A stretch of DNA of 64,000 bases, taken from the NCBI GenBank assembly GCA_900012615.1, contig LT009757.1:611205-675204 (forward strand). The letters run 5' to 3'. Below the pieces are notes generated by a model. It was not told the DNA's origin, did no database searches, and was given only the letters and a program-made list of their open reading frames with translations. Position numbers and translations under genes: made by a program. Position 1 is the first letter of the stretch, and every line of letters starts with the position of its first letter. Shown piece by piece: positions 28,289 to 37,421 of the stretch. This DNA comes from Agrobacterium genomosp. 13 str. CFBP 6927. GTDB lineage: Bacteria; Pseudomonadota; Alphaproteobacteria; Rhizobiales; Rhizobiaceae.

Positions 28289-28591
28289 ATGGTCCTGCGC
28301 AGGCATCGAGCAGAACCGTTGTGGGCAAGCCTGGCGGCTGGCGTTTTTGCCGCGCTGATGGGTGTCACCACCTCCGTCCAGGCGCAGCAATATCAGAATT
28401 TCGAAGTCACACCGGACGGCCGCGGCGGTGCGCAGGGCACGGTCGGCGGGCGCAATTTCGAGGTCTATCGCAATTACGACCGGCCACCGGCCGGTGGCCG
28501 TGTGTCGCCTGAGACAAGGCGCGAGCAACGCAATGCCGTTCCGCAGCAGACCTGCATTATCGACGCCCAGGGCAAGACCCGCTGCAAGTGA
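28289..28591 (+). CDS. Small exported protein of unknown function
   Basis: A 100-residue protein. A long basic N-terminus (MVLRRHRAEPLWA) leads to a hydrophobic segment ending SVQAQ, consistent with a signal peptide cut near residue 32. The mature part is polar (VTPDGRGGAQGTVGGRNFEV) and ends with two cysteines (TCIIDAQGKTRCK) that could form a disulfide. GAAGGGAAGG precedes the ATG at 28289. I do not recognise a family. Confidence 0.65.
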   Translation: MVLRRHRAEPLWASLAAGVFAALMGVTTSVQAQQYQNFEVTPDGRGGAQGTVGGRNFEVYRNYDRPPAGGRVSPETRREQRNAVPQQTCIIDAQGKTRCK

Positions 28592-28737
28592 GCGTAGCAG
28601 CGTCTGATTTGCCGCCTTTTATCAACCGGGAATAAAATTCAATTTCCTTAAAAAGCAATCTATCGACTTAAACGGCCTGCAAGAAAGGGCGGCTATCTTC
28701 CCGGGTACAAGAGAAAACAACTGTGCAGGGGCAAGAC

Positions 28738-29343
28738 ATGGCGAAGAAAGCAATCCGTCTCGCAAAGACTTTGGCAGTCGCTGCCGGCATGGCGACAAGT
28801 ATCGCGACAACGGCACCGGCCGTTCCGCTTGGCGGCCTCGCGAAGAATCCCGTCGTATCACGGCCCGGCCAGTTCATGACAACGAGCCGTCCGACCATCG
28901 CGCCCATCGCCTTTGCGAAATTCTGTGATAATGCCGCCGACCAATGTGTGCGGATTGGCGATCGCGACACGGTCGAGCTGACGAAACAGAAGCGTGCGGA
29001 GCTTCAGAGTATCAACTCCCAGATCAATAGCGCGATAATCTATGTCAGCGAATCGGCCGGACAGGACGAATGGAAGCTGAACCCGGCGAGCGGCGACTGC
29101 GACGACTACGCGGTGACCAAGCGGCAGCGGCTGCTGCGCGCCGGCTGGCCCTCGGGCGCGCTGCGCATTGCCACCGCCCGCACCACTGATGGCATAGGCC
29201 ACGCAGTTCTCGTCGTCAGCACAAGCCAGGGCGACCTGGTGCTGGACAACCGCACCAATGTCGTCAAACCGTGGAAATCCGTGGACTTGAAATGGATCAA
29301 GATTCAGTCACACGAAAACCCGCGTGTCTGGCTGAAACTCTAG
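28738..29343 (+). CDS. Transglutaminase-like cysteine protease (BTLCP, LapG-like)
   Basis: A 201-residue exported protease. After a signal sequence (LAKTLAVAAGMATSIATTAPA), the Cys-His-Asp triad is visible: GDCDDYAVTKRQRLL (Cys), GIGHAVLVV (His) and LVLDNRTN (Asp). This is the pattern of the LapG family, which cuts surface adhesins when c-di-GMP falls. LapG normally works with the membrane receptor LapD; none is seen here, and rhizobial BTLCPs are often solitary, so the target is open. CAGGGGC precedes the ATG at 28738. Confidence 0.88.
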   Translation: MAKKAIRLAKTLAVAAGMATSIATTAPAVPLGGLAKNPVVSRPGQFMTTSRPTIAPIAFAKFCDNAADQCVRIGDRDTVELTKQKRAELQSINSQINSAIIYVSESAGQDEWKLNPASGDCDDYAVTKRQRLLRAGWPSGALRIATARTTDGIGHAVLVVSTSQGDLVLDNRTNVVKPWKSVDLKWIKIQSHENPRVWLKL

Positions 29344-29608
29344 GTTCCGGTTTCACGGGATCATATCTTTCAAACAGGACGGAGGGGACTTTGGCCCCCC
29401 CTTCAATTGCGCTGCGGAAACTTGTGAAAAATCGGCGCTGGCTCTGGTTATCGATACTATGGGAACCAGTATCCATCCTCCCAGAACCGTGTCCTTCAGC
29501 AAGGTTTTGGCGAAAGCCCACATGCCTTCCAGCGGGCGGCTTTACCGGGCGAGAAGCATCCGCCTTGAACGCTCTTGACCCGGTGCCTGAGAGACAGTAT
29601 CGCCAGCT

Positions 29609-30400
29609 ATGCCCAAGGTGCTCAACTGGATTCGCGGTCGTAAACAGCCTGCCCTCCGCGACGACCGGAGGCGGCGCAGAATAGACCTTGGCGACAGGCC
29701 GGTATCCTTTCCGATCTACGCCATTGGCGACGTGCATGGCAGCTTGGATCTGCTCCTGCATGCGGAAAGGAAAATCCTTGCGGACATGGCTGGCAATCCA
29801 TCTCCTGCTCTGGTCGTTCTCCTGGGTGACTACGTCGATCGCGGGCGCGATTCCTGCGGTGTCCTCGAACACCTGCTGCGACCACCACAGGCGCCGCTGC
29901 GTCGCATCGCGCTTTGCGGCAATCACGAGCAGCTCTTCAGCGATTTTCTCGAAAATCCGCAAGACAACATGCACTGGCTGGATTTCGGCGGTCGCCAGAC
30001 GCTTCTGTCCTACGGCGTCGACATAGACTATTTCCTGCACAAGGGCCGTCTGCGGCTTCAGCCATTCAAGGATGCGCTGATCGGCGCCATTCCCCAGACC
30101 CACCGTCAGCTTTTATCCAGCCTGCCAATCTATGCCCGCATCGGGCCTTACATCTTTGTGCATGCCGGTTTCAGACCTGGCACGCCGCTTGAGGCACAGA
30201 CCGATGAGGATATGCTGTGGATCAGGGAACCCTTCCTTTCGGAAGGCGCGGGCCTAGAGCTTCTCGTCATCCACGGGCACACCCCGGTCGCGGAACCAGA
30301 GAGCGGCCCGCAACGTATCGGCATCGACACCGGCGCTTTTACGACGGGCAGGCTTACCGTTCTGAAACTCTCGGATGCCGGGCTGCACCTGATTTCCTGA
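29609..30400 (+). CDS. Metallophosphoesterase, PPP-type serine/threonine phosphatase
   Basis: A 263-residue metal-dependent phosphatase. The PPP motifs are in order: GDVHG (about residue 40), GDYVDRG (about 72), GNHE (about 104), a His in the VHAGFRPG stretch and HGHTPV (about 226). They hold the two metal ions. Size and motifs match bacterial protein phosphatases of the PrpA/PrpE/ApaH-like kind; a role on phosphoproteins or dinucleotides is possible. A basic N-terminus (RGRKQPALRDDRRRRR) is unusual. It is monocistronic, 265 bases after the protease gene. Confidence 0.85.
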   Translation: MPKVLNWIRGRKQPALRDDRRRRRIDLGDRPVSFPIYAIGDVHGSLDLLLHAERKILADMAGNPSPALVVLLGDYVDRGRDSCGVLEHLLRPPQAPLRRIALCGNHEQLFSDFLENPQDNMHWLDFGGRQTLLSYGVDIDYFLHKGRLRLQPFKDALIGAIPQTHRQLLSSLPIYARIGPYIFVHAGFRPGTPLEAQTDEDMLWIREPFLSEGAGLELLVIHGHTPVAEPESGPQRIGIDTGAFTTGRLTVLKLSDAGLHLIS

Positions 30401-30435
30401 CGGCGTGCGCCTACCGTTCGCCAGGGCATTTTCAG

Positions 30436-30490
30436 CAAAAGTGCATAGCGGTTCTACATCCGGAAAATGCATAAAACGAAACAGTAGAGC
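30436..30490. repeat. Rhizobial intergenic repeat (GTGCRTAGCGGTT...TAGAGC type)
   Basis: The segment from GTGCATAGCGGTTCTACATC to ACAGTAGAGC resembles a short element I remember as common between genes in Agrobacterium and Rhizobium. It has no coding potential and separates the phosphatase gene from the polysaccharide locus. Membership is from memory of the motif. Confidence 0.45.
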
Positions 30491-30560
30491 CTGTCGAACG
30501 CTTCCGTTCAAACGGGGCGTGTCCAGCACCAAAGCGGTCAGGATTCACCTGAAATCCGGA

Positions 30561-31778
30561 TTACTGACCGCTGAGGATGTTGCCAAGCGCCGTCATCTGC
30601 TGACGGTTCCATTCGACCGCGTCTTCGAAGGCCTTGTTTCCGAGCGCCTCGCGCTGATCGCGGCTGGAGGAGATTTGCAGGATAGCATCGGCAAAAGCCT
30701 GATGGTCACTGTCTTCCACAACGACAACGCCGCGGCGATAGCGCTCCGGCAACCCCCTTACGCCAGTTCGGCTGGTGACCGTTGGGATACCGGCCGCCAG
30801 GGCATCGAGCAGTTTTATGTTGATGCCGGTGCCGAGTGCGATGGGATTTATCGAGAGCGGCGCGCGCGTAAACGCTTCCTTCAAGCGGTCCACACGGCCG
30901 AGTTTGACAACCCCTTCCCTGTCTTCGATCTTGCCGCATACGCTACCGGCCACGACCAGGCGAATATCCGGGCGTGCCGCCCTGACGAGAGGCAGGACGT
31001 TATCAAGGAATGCATTCAGGGAAATAATATTGGCATCATTGCCTGAGCCAAGGAACAGGAAGTCACTCGAGGTGAGGTCTTCCACCCTTCCGTCAAGGTC
31101 GAGAATATGACTGACAGTTGCGACGGCCGGTGCCTCTTTGCCCAGCCGCTGCCTGAAGGTACGCTCCTCTTCCTCCTGTATGGCGACAACCACATCCGCG
31201 CGGCGGAACGCTTTGCATTCCACCTGCGGGGGAACCGAGAACCAATAGCCGTATTTGTTGGCGGTATTGATGAATGCCTTATGACGGTCGGCAAAGGAAT
31301 CATGGGTATCGAGAATACGACGCACATCGTCAGGCAAGCCCAGAAAAGCCCTCGAATGAAAAGCATATTCCACGATAACGGCGTCAATTCCCAGCCGGCG
31401 CTGAATATCGCGGACCTGCCGGCCTATTTCAGGGTAATAAAACTCGTCGAGGTAATTGTAGAAACCACTGTCGTGACCGAGAAGCCGGTGGACCTTGCGG
31501 ACGCCGCGGAAAGCCTTGTGGCTGAACTTGAAACCGAAATCTTCGATGAAGCGGGTTTTCCAGTCTTCGCGGCGGCGGGTTATCTTATGGAAACATCCGA
31601 TCGAAAATTCGGTTGCGTGGGCCTCTTCCTCAAAATCCAGCACCATCGGCGTGTCGACATAAACGAAATGAACCTCGTGACCAAGCGCCCGCACGGCGCG
31701 GGTCAATTGCAGTATTCTGCTGCGATTCCCCTCGCTGGCAGGCACGGCCGGTATGGCTGAGATAAAAGCGATTTTCAT
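30561..31778 (-). CDS. Glycosyltransferase, GT4-like
   Basis: A 405-residue cytosolic GT-B glycosyltransferase. The N-terminal Rossmann half opens with MKIAFISAIPAVPASEGNRS. The C-terminal half has the donor site: SDFLFLGSGNDANIISLNAF, LVVAGSVCGK, and GTGINIKLLDALAAGIPTVT (about residues 345-364), a GT4/GT1_4 signature. It would add one sugar to the lipid-linked repeat unit. The ATG at 31778 is directly after the pyruvyltransferase stop (one-base gap). It is the last gene of the five-gene minus-strand arm. Confidence 0.87.
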   Translation of the reverse strand: MKIAFISAIPAVPASEGNRSRILQLTRAVRALGHEVHFVYVDTPMVLDFEEEAHATEFSIGCFHKITRRREDWKTRFIEDFGFKFSHKAFRGVRKVHRLLGHDSGFYNYLDEFYYPEIGRQVRDIQRRLGIDAVIVEYAFHSRAFLGLPDDVRRILDTHDSFADRHKAFINTANKYGYWFSVPPQVECKAFRRADVVVAIQEEEERTFRQRLGKEAPAVATVSHILDLDGRVEDLTSSDFLFLGSGNDANIISLNAFLDNVLPLVRAARPDIRLVVAGSVCGKIEDREGVVKLGRVDRLKEAFTRAPLSINPIALGTGINIKLLDALAAGIPTVTSRTGVRGLPERYRRGVVVVEDSDHQAFADAILQISSSRDQREALGNKAFEDAVEWNRQQMTALGNILSGQ

Positions 31779-31779
31779 A

Positions 31780-33114
31780 CTATCGATCAACACTCTTGGA
31801 AAAAGTTTCGAATAATTGAAAATTGTTTTTTGACAGGCCAAGTACCTCCGGCAATTTCTGCCTCACGCGTTCACGAATGTCGTCAGCCTGATCGACGAAT
31901 TGCAGCAGGGCATCCTTGAGGCCCTGATCCGTATAAAAAGCGGATGGCGACAGCAATTCGGATGCGGCTAAACCAAAATGCTGATAGAGCCCCTCGAACT
32001 TGCCTTGATAAGCGACGCATGTGACGGGAACGCCTTTGCCAAGCCCGGCTATGGCAAGATGCATTCGGCCGCTGACAATTCCGTCAAGCTTGCCGGCGAT
32101 GCCCTTGAGGACCGGGGCCGACCATTGGCCATCCAGATATCGAACCCGATCAGCCAGTGAAGCGGGCACGAGTCCAGAAATGGCCTGAAGGCAGAACTGG
32201 TCGCCAAAACCCTCCCGGTAATCATGCGGAATAAGCAGCCAGCATACCGGCCGTTCATCAGCCACAAACCTCAACGCTTCAGCGCCGCGCGCGATGATCG
32301 TGTCAATCTGGTTGCGATCCGCATCCTTGAACAGCATCGGGTGCAGGTTGAACCCCATAACCCTGTAGCCCTCTGCACGCTTTTGCGCGATCCAGGCGCT
32401 TGTGTCCTCGTCAGGCTCCGAAGAAACGAGACTGAAGGCTGAATCGGCCACCAGCGCCGCATGTGTCCTGGCGAAGGATTTCAGCCGGCCAAGGGACACC
32501 GGGTCACGTACATTAATTGCGACGTCAGGATGAAGCGCGCTATAAAACATCGAAAGAGCGGGATGAGGCGTTTCGTTGAAACTGAAGCCCAGGATGACGT
32601 TTTTTATTCCTGCCGCTGCCGCCAAATCCGCGGCAGCCAGCAGTTTCGCACTCACCAGGGCATTGTAATAGCCGTCCATGACGTCAGCGCCGACGACAAC
32701 CACACAATCATATTTTCTTGTCTTGAATTGCTGCTGCAGGGCACTGACGAAATCAGGCCTTCCGAAAATATCGACTGGAACAAAACCACGTGCGCTTAAA
32801 ACATCGGCGCATTCCAATCCGTTGACGACGACATCGACTTCTACGCGATCATTTATGGCCCGGGCGTGTTGCACCACCGCAGTGATCATCGCATCATCGC
32901 CGATAGAACCGAAGACGGTTCTGGGGTCGCAGGCCACGATCAAGAGGCGCTTCAGAACGGTGCTCGCAGGGCGTGCAAATCGCAGCTTACGCTTCTCTTT
33001 CTGCAGGGCCTTGAAGAACTCGTCTATAGTCGGCTCCCTGTTGCGGCGTTCGTTGTACTTGACCCATTCACGGTGCAGCGGTGCGGGGAGGATCTTTTTT
33101 ACGAGTTTACGCAT
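31780..33114 (-). CDS. Polysaccharide pyruvyl transferase family protein
   Basis: A 444-residue protein of the CsaB/WcaK/ExoV family that adds ketal-linked pyruvate from phosphoenolpyruvate to sugars. Family features are GSIGDDAMITAVVQHARA (about residues 71-88), VVGADVMDGYYN, FSFNETPHPAL and a late HLAIAGLGKGVPVTCVAYQGKFEG with the conserved His. Its presence predicts an acidic, pyruvylated polysaccharide. An eight-base overlap with the upstream flippase gene suggests translational coupling. Confidence 0.88.
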   Translation of the reverse strand: MRKLVKKILPAPLHREWVKYNERRNREPTIDEFFKALQKEKRKLRFARPASTVLKRLLIVACDPRTVFGSIGDDAMITAVVQHARAINDRVEVDVVVNGLECADVLSARGFVPVDIFGRPDFVSALQQQFKTRKYDCVVVVGADVMDGYYNALVSAKLLAAADLAAAAGIKNVILGFSFNETPHPALSMFYSALHPDVAINVRDPVSLGRLKSFARTHAALVADSAFSLVSSEPDEDTSAWIAQKRAEGYRVMGFNLHPMLFKDADRNQIDTIIARGAEALRFVADERPVCWLLIPHDYREGFGDQFCLQAISGLVPASLADRVRYLDGQWSAPVLKGIAGKLDGIVSGRMHLAIAGLGKGVPVTCVAYQGKFEGLYQHFGLAASELLSPSAFYTDQGLKDALLQFVDQADDIRERVRQKLPEVLGLSKNNFQLFETFSKSVDR

Positions 33115-34585
33115 GCGCTTCCTTCCGTGAGAGCACCTTGCTCATGACGAACATCAGTGCCGATCGCGCCTGTGTGCGGGCAACCGTCGCCATGAGCAGG
33201 AAATAAGTGACGACGAACGTGGATCCGAGCAGGATGCCGGACAGGAAATCGCCAAGGCCCAGTCCGGCGATTTCAGGTCGCATCCACTGAACCAGCGCAA
33301 AGCACAGACCGCTGGAGGCAAAACTCGGCAGCAATACAAGAGCGATGCGCCGGAGCGGGACATTCAGTTCGCGCGAGACAAAAAAGAAAGTGAAGGGCGT
33401 GGAGGCGAGTTGCCCAAAAACATAGACAATGACGAGTTCACCGATACTGTCTGTCGGTATCAGCAGGATCATGAGAATTGTCGCGACCGACTTGACGGTA
33501 CCGGCAATCAGCACCTTGTTCGGACTTCCGCGCGCGGAGAGAAACGGGCCGTTCTGAAACTGCACACATTGCAAGGCACCAAGAAGAAGTAGGGGCCGTG
33601 CAATCACATCCGCCCCCTGCCATTGCGCCCCGAACAGGACACGGCAGATCTCCGGTGCCAATGCGGCGAAAAGCACGAAGGCCGGTGTCGAAACGATTGC
33701 GGATATGGCGATCAACTGCTTGTAGAGTTCCGCCATTCGCTCCCGCTCGTGCGATACACGGGAAAGCACCGTCAGGGAGACGTCATAAAGCGCCGACTGA
33801 AGCAATTGCATCATAAGTTGATAGAGACGGCTGCCAACGGTGTAGAGCCCGAAGGCAGCCACACCGTATCGTCCGAGAATGAGAAAGTCGATCAGGCGCG
33901 TCGACCCGAACTCCACGATGCGCAAGCCGAGCGCCGACGAACCAAAACGAAGCAATCCGATGAAACTATCCGGCTTGAGGGTAACACCCGGAACCCAGTA
34001 GGGTTTTCGCCAGAGCCAGACGAGGTTGACGACAGTTGCGACATATCCTTGAACGACAAGGCTCCAGACGCCGAGGCCGGTAATTGCGAAAACAATCGCA
34101 AAAGCACCGCCAATAATATTCGATATAAAGGTTCTGATCGCCAGCGGTTTGAAGGCGAGCGCACGCCGATAGTTCACTTCCTGAAAAAGAGAGGCTGTAT
34201 TCAGCGGCAGCAATATGCAGATCGCCACGATGATTGGCGCCAATCCATCCACCTCGAACCAGCTTTCCAGCTCAGGCGAGAACACGCAAACAGTAGCGGC
34301 CAGCAGCGTCGCTACCGCGACCGAAACATAGAACGGCAGATTGACGTCACTGGGCTCCAGATCGCGCTTCTGCACAATCGCATCCGCAAATCCGAATTCC
34401 GACAGCATCTGGATCAGCATCAGAACCAGACCGGCCGTGGCGACCATGCCGTAATCCGTGGGGCTGAGGAAACGGGCGAGGACAATGAAGAGGATGGAGG
34501 TAAAAAGCTTTCCACCCCAGTTCTGGACAATGGACCAGAAAACTCCCCGAACAGCAGCGTTGCCTATTGAATTTGAGGTCGACAT
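33107..34585 (-). CDS. Lipopolysaccharide/exopolysaccharide flippase (WzxC-like)
   Basis: A 492-residue membrane protein with about 14 helices. AAVRGVFWSIVQNWGGKLFT, FILFIVLARFLSPTDYGMVA-like N-terminus and the ADAIVQKRDLEPSDVNLPFY segment are those of the WzxC/TuaB branch, which moves undecaprenyl-linked repeat units across the inner membrane. It is the only flippase of the polysaccharide locus. Its start and the stop of the upstream acyltransferase share one base (TGATG). Confidence 0.9.
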   Translation of the reverse strand: MSTSNSIGNAAVRGVFWSIVQNWGGKLFTSILFIVLARFLSPTDYGMVATAGLVLMLIQMLSEFGFADAIVQKRDLEPSDVNLPFYVSVAVATLLAATVCVFSPELESWFEVDGLAPIIVAICILLPLNTASLFQEVNYRRALAFKPLAIRTFISNIIGGAFAIVFAITGLGVWSLVVQGYVATVVNLVWLWRKPYWVPGVTLKPDSFIGLLRFGSSALGLRIVEFGSTRLIDFLILGRYGVAAFGLYTVGSRLYQLMMQLLQSALYDVSLTVLSRVSHERERMAELYKQLIAISAIVSTPAFVLFAALAPEICRVLFGAQWQGADVIARPLLLLGALQCVQFQNGPFLSARGSPNKVLIAGTVKSVATILMILLIPTDSIGELVIVYVFGQLASTPFTFFFVSRELNVPLRRIALVLLPSFASSGLCFALVQWMRPEIAGLGLGDFLSGILLGSTFVVTYFLLMATVARTQARSALMFVMSKVLSRKEAHA

Positions 34586-35661
34586 CAGTTGGCCACCCGC
34601 AAAGCTGGCTGTGGTGGTGCCAAGCTGGAGTTAATGAAATTACGTGCTGGCTTCTCGAACCCTTTGAAAACCACATAACTCATGAAGGTGAGGGATATGA
34701 TCGTCACACTTAGATAAGGCAGCAAAAATTCGATCGGCTCGCCAAGCGCCTGCCACATGAACCTGAATAGCGTGGCAAACAGGATCCCGTGAATCATGTA
34801 GATTGCATAGGAGCAATCGCCGGCTTTTGACAAAATGGAAGCAATTCTCCCGGAGTAGGAAATGCTTCGCTCCCCTAATGCAGTGAACAGCATCGCAAGC
34901 GCCAGGAGCACCATAATATGATTGGGATTGGAAAGCCGGAACATCCACCACGCGGCGAGTAAAAACGTGGAAAGCCCGAGATATAGAAGCAAGGAATTTG
35001 AGATTTTCACCTGCTGATAAATCTTATAGGTGAGACATCCCATCAGAAAGCTCGGTAGAGCGCGAAGCATGCCAAAATCATAATTGGCGCCATACATACC
35101 GCCGGGTTGCTCCCATAAGGGCAGCCACGGGCGTGAAAAAACATAGAAAACGATAAGGACAAGCGGGGCGGAAACGTAAATCCTGGCGCTGCGGATCACC
35201 ACAACAATGAACGGAAAAAGCAGGTAGCAGAAAAATTCTGCACTGATGGACCAGGACGCATGATTGAGCGTGAGTTTGTCTGCCAGTCCCCATGCCTGCA
35301 CAAGAAAAGCGTTCAGCACGATATCGCGATATTCCACGCCGCCTGTTGGAAACGACAGCAAAACGGACATGCAAACCAAAACCGCCATGGTTGCTATATG
35401 GAGCGGATAGATGCGCGCCAACCTGCGCACCAGGAATGTCGAATAATTCGCTACGCCGAGCTGCAGATCCTTGTAATTGTGAAAAAGCACAAAACCCGAC
35501 AGCATAAAAAAGAAGTCGACAAAAATGCCGAAACTTCCCACATCGATGACCGACTTGGCACGGCTATCAATGCTGTTGACGTGAAAAAGCACCACGCCGA
35601 TTGCAGCCAGAAACCGATAAAAATCAAGCATTAGGAACCGTAATTTATTACTTGCTTCCAT
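34585..35661 (-). CDS. Acyltransferase-3 membrane protein
   Basis: A 358-residue polytopic acyltransferase (about ten helices). FYRFLAAIGVVLFHVNSI carries the first-helix Arg and His typical of the OafA/ExoZ/NodX family; FGIFVDFFFMLSGFVLFHNY and RLARIYPLHI follow. It likely adds acetyl or succinyl groups to the polysaccharide. AGGA precedes the ATG. Together with the gene at 38877-39998 it makes two acylation functions in the locus. Confidence 0.9.
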   Translation of the reverse strand: MEASNKLRFLMLDFYRFLAAIGVVLFHVNSIDSRAKSVIDVGSFGIFVDFFFMLSGFVLFHNYKDLQLGVANYSTFLVRRLARIYPLHIATMAVLVCMSVLLSFPTGGVEYRDIVLNAFLVQAWGLADKLTLNHASWSISAEFFCYLLFPFIVVVIRSARIYVSAPLVLIVFYVFSRPWLPLWEQPGGMYGANYDFGMLRALPSFLMGCLTYKIYQQVKISNSLLLYLGLSTFLLAAWWMFRLSNPNHIMVLLALAMLFTALGERSISYSGRIASILSKAGDCSYAIYMIHGILFATLFRFMWQALGEPIEFLLPYLSVTIISLTFMSYVVFKGFEKPARNFINSSLAPPQPALRVAN

Positions 35662-35709
35662 CTGCTTTTCCTTCGAAAAATCCGTAACAACACAATGTCC
35701 GTTACCGGC

Positions 35710-36945
35710 CTACGACGCGCGCAACGTCCTGTTCTCGCTCTGCTTTGCCAAAACGTCCTCGTAGAGTTTCACGTAGTTCTCGCCGACACGGCGCGAGGTG
35801 GATTCCTCGACGATGTTTCCGAAATCGGCCTCCGTCGGCAATTCTTCGCGTGAAAGCGTCAAAACCCGCCGAATGCGTGCGGCAAGGTCGGTAGCGTTGC
35901 CCGGTTCGAACAGCCAGTCGTGATTGGTCTCGCCGATAAGTTCAGGAATACCGCCGGAGGCTGCGCCGATGACCGGCACACCCATGGCATAAGCCTCGTA
36001 GATCGTGCGTGGCGAAGGCTCGGCCCAGAAGGATGGGACGATAAGAACATCGATCTCTTCGAAAAACTCCTTCGGCTTCGCCCAGCCGATGAACTCGATC
36101 GGCAGATCACCGGCCTGCGCCTTGAACCGCTCGATGGAATCGTCCATCGCCTGGCCGGCGACGAGACAGCGCCAGTTGCCGTGGCCGACTTGCCTGAAAG
36201 CATCGACCATGTTGCCGACGCCCTTTTCCGTATTGATGCGGCCAATATAGCCGAAGGTCAGCGGCCGGTCGGCCCGGTCGATCTGCCGGCGCGCAACGGG
36301 ATCGCCCTCCGGAACCGTGCAGGAATAAAAGATGACGCGGCGCAGGCTTTCCGGAATGTGATGGAACAACCCGTGATTGACGTGCGTCTTGAGGATTTCC
36401 GTACCGACGCTTGCAACCGCGCCAATATAACGCTGCGTGAATTTCTTGGTGAAATTCACCACCTGACAGCCAAGATGGATGTGCTCGCACGGCTTGCCGC
36501 CCTTGAACATCGCAGCGTTGCCACACAGAAGGTCATATTCGCAGATCGTGTGAACGATCGGAATGCCGCGCTTATGAGCCGCCCGCCATACCAATGTCGT
36601 GACGTCCAGCAAGGAATGGGTGTTGAGAACATCGGGCCTGAAATCGTCGAGCACAGCCTCAAACTGCTTCTCGACATCGAAATTCCATTGCTGCTTGAGC
36701 TTCTGCATCCGCCTTTGCTGCGGTGAATATTGCGGCCAGTCCTCAAGCCAGAAATCATTGTTGTGGAACATGCGGTAAACGCTGACGCCGTTGCGCACGG
36801 TTTTTGGTTCGGCCTGCCGCTCTATGCAGGCGGCACCGACCTCATGTCCCATGGAGACGAGTTCCTCGGCCAGATGTTCGACCGAGCGTTCGCATCCACC
36901 AACAATATGCGGCGGATAAAGGCTGCTGAGATGGAGAATTCGCAT
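35710..36945 (-). CDS. Glycosyltransferase, GT4 family
   Basis: A 411-residue GT-B enzyme. N-terminal MRILHLSSLYPPHIVGGCER is the acceptor-side glycine loop; the donor side has LTFGYIGRINTEKGVGNMVD and PSFWAEPSPRTIYEAYAMG (Glu-x7-Glu, about residues 320-338). Cys residues in the middle (LLCGNAAMFKGGKPCEHIHL) recur in its paralogue at 45857-47062. It is the first gene of the minus-strand arm; the start has no good ribosome-binding site. Confidence 0.9.
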   Translation of the reverse strand: MRILHLSSLYPPHIVGGCERSVEHLAEELVSMGHEVGAACIERQAEPKTVRNGVSVYRMFHNNDFWLEDWPQYSPQQRRMQKLKQQWNFDVEKQFEAVLDDFRPDVLNTHSLLDVTTLVWRAAHKRGIPIVHTICEYDLLCGNAAMFKGGKPCEHIHLGCQVVNFTKKFTQRYIGAVASVGTEILKTHVNHGLFHHIPESLRRVIFYSCTVPEGDPVARRQIDRADRPLTFGYIGRINTEKGVGNMVDAFRQVGHGNWRCLVAGQAMDDSIERFKAQAGDLPIEFIGWAKPKEFFEEIDVLIVPSFWAEPSPRTIYEAYAMGVPVIGAASGGIPELIGETNHDWLFEPGNATDLAARIRRVLTLSREELPTEADFGNIVEESTSRRVGENYVKLYEDVLAKQSENRTLRAS

Positions 36946-37421
36946 GCGGATACGCTCTATTTTCCTTCATCGAAAATTTATGTATCCACCCCGGCCTCGC
37001 CCATATACCCGAACTTTCGAGAACAAACGGGCATGTGCAAAAATAAAAAGCCGGAACGGATCTAACGTCTGAAAATATGAATAACCAAAAATCTGCTTTT
37101 AAAGAGCACGGTAATCGACGCCATTTCAAGTCATTTTTTTCGCGGCGCGGCAAAAGCCATCCCGTGTTGCGAAAAGAACAGGTCTCGTGTTAGCTTCTTT
37201 TTATGAGAGAGGTTCAGGCATAGGCGGGAAACTTTCGCCGTGCCAGATTTTGATACTACTGCTTTTTATATTTATTTCATTTCAGAACATGGATTTGATT
37301 GCGACGGAAAATGCCAAAAGCTTCCAGGACATTTTGACAGGCGTTGCTGCCATTTAAGCCAGCGTCGCCCCGCCCTATGGCGGCCACGCTAGACTTTCGC
37401 CCGGATTGCCAGGAGACGCAG
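36946..37421. other. Gene-free, AT-rich divergent promoter region
   Basis: 476 bases between the minus-strand glycosyltransferase arm and the plus-strand glycoside hydrolase. I see no supportable gene. GC is clearly lower than in the genes around it, mostly at 36955-37150 and 37250-37310, with A/T runs such as GCAAAAATAAAAAGCC and CATTTTTTTCG. It must carry promoters for both arms of the polysaccharide locus. No clear -35/-10 pair or operator was found by eye. Confidence 0.55.

Noticed and set aside
29271..29684. Plus-strand frame of 137 codons between the protease and phosphatase genes
   Set aside because: It overlaps both neighbouring genes in another frame, has no RBS and no recognisable domain.
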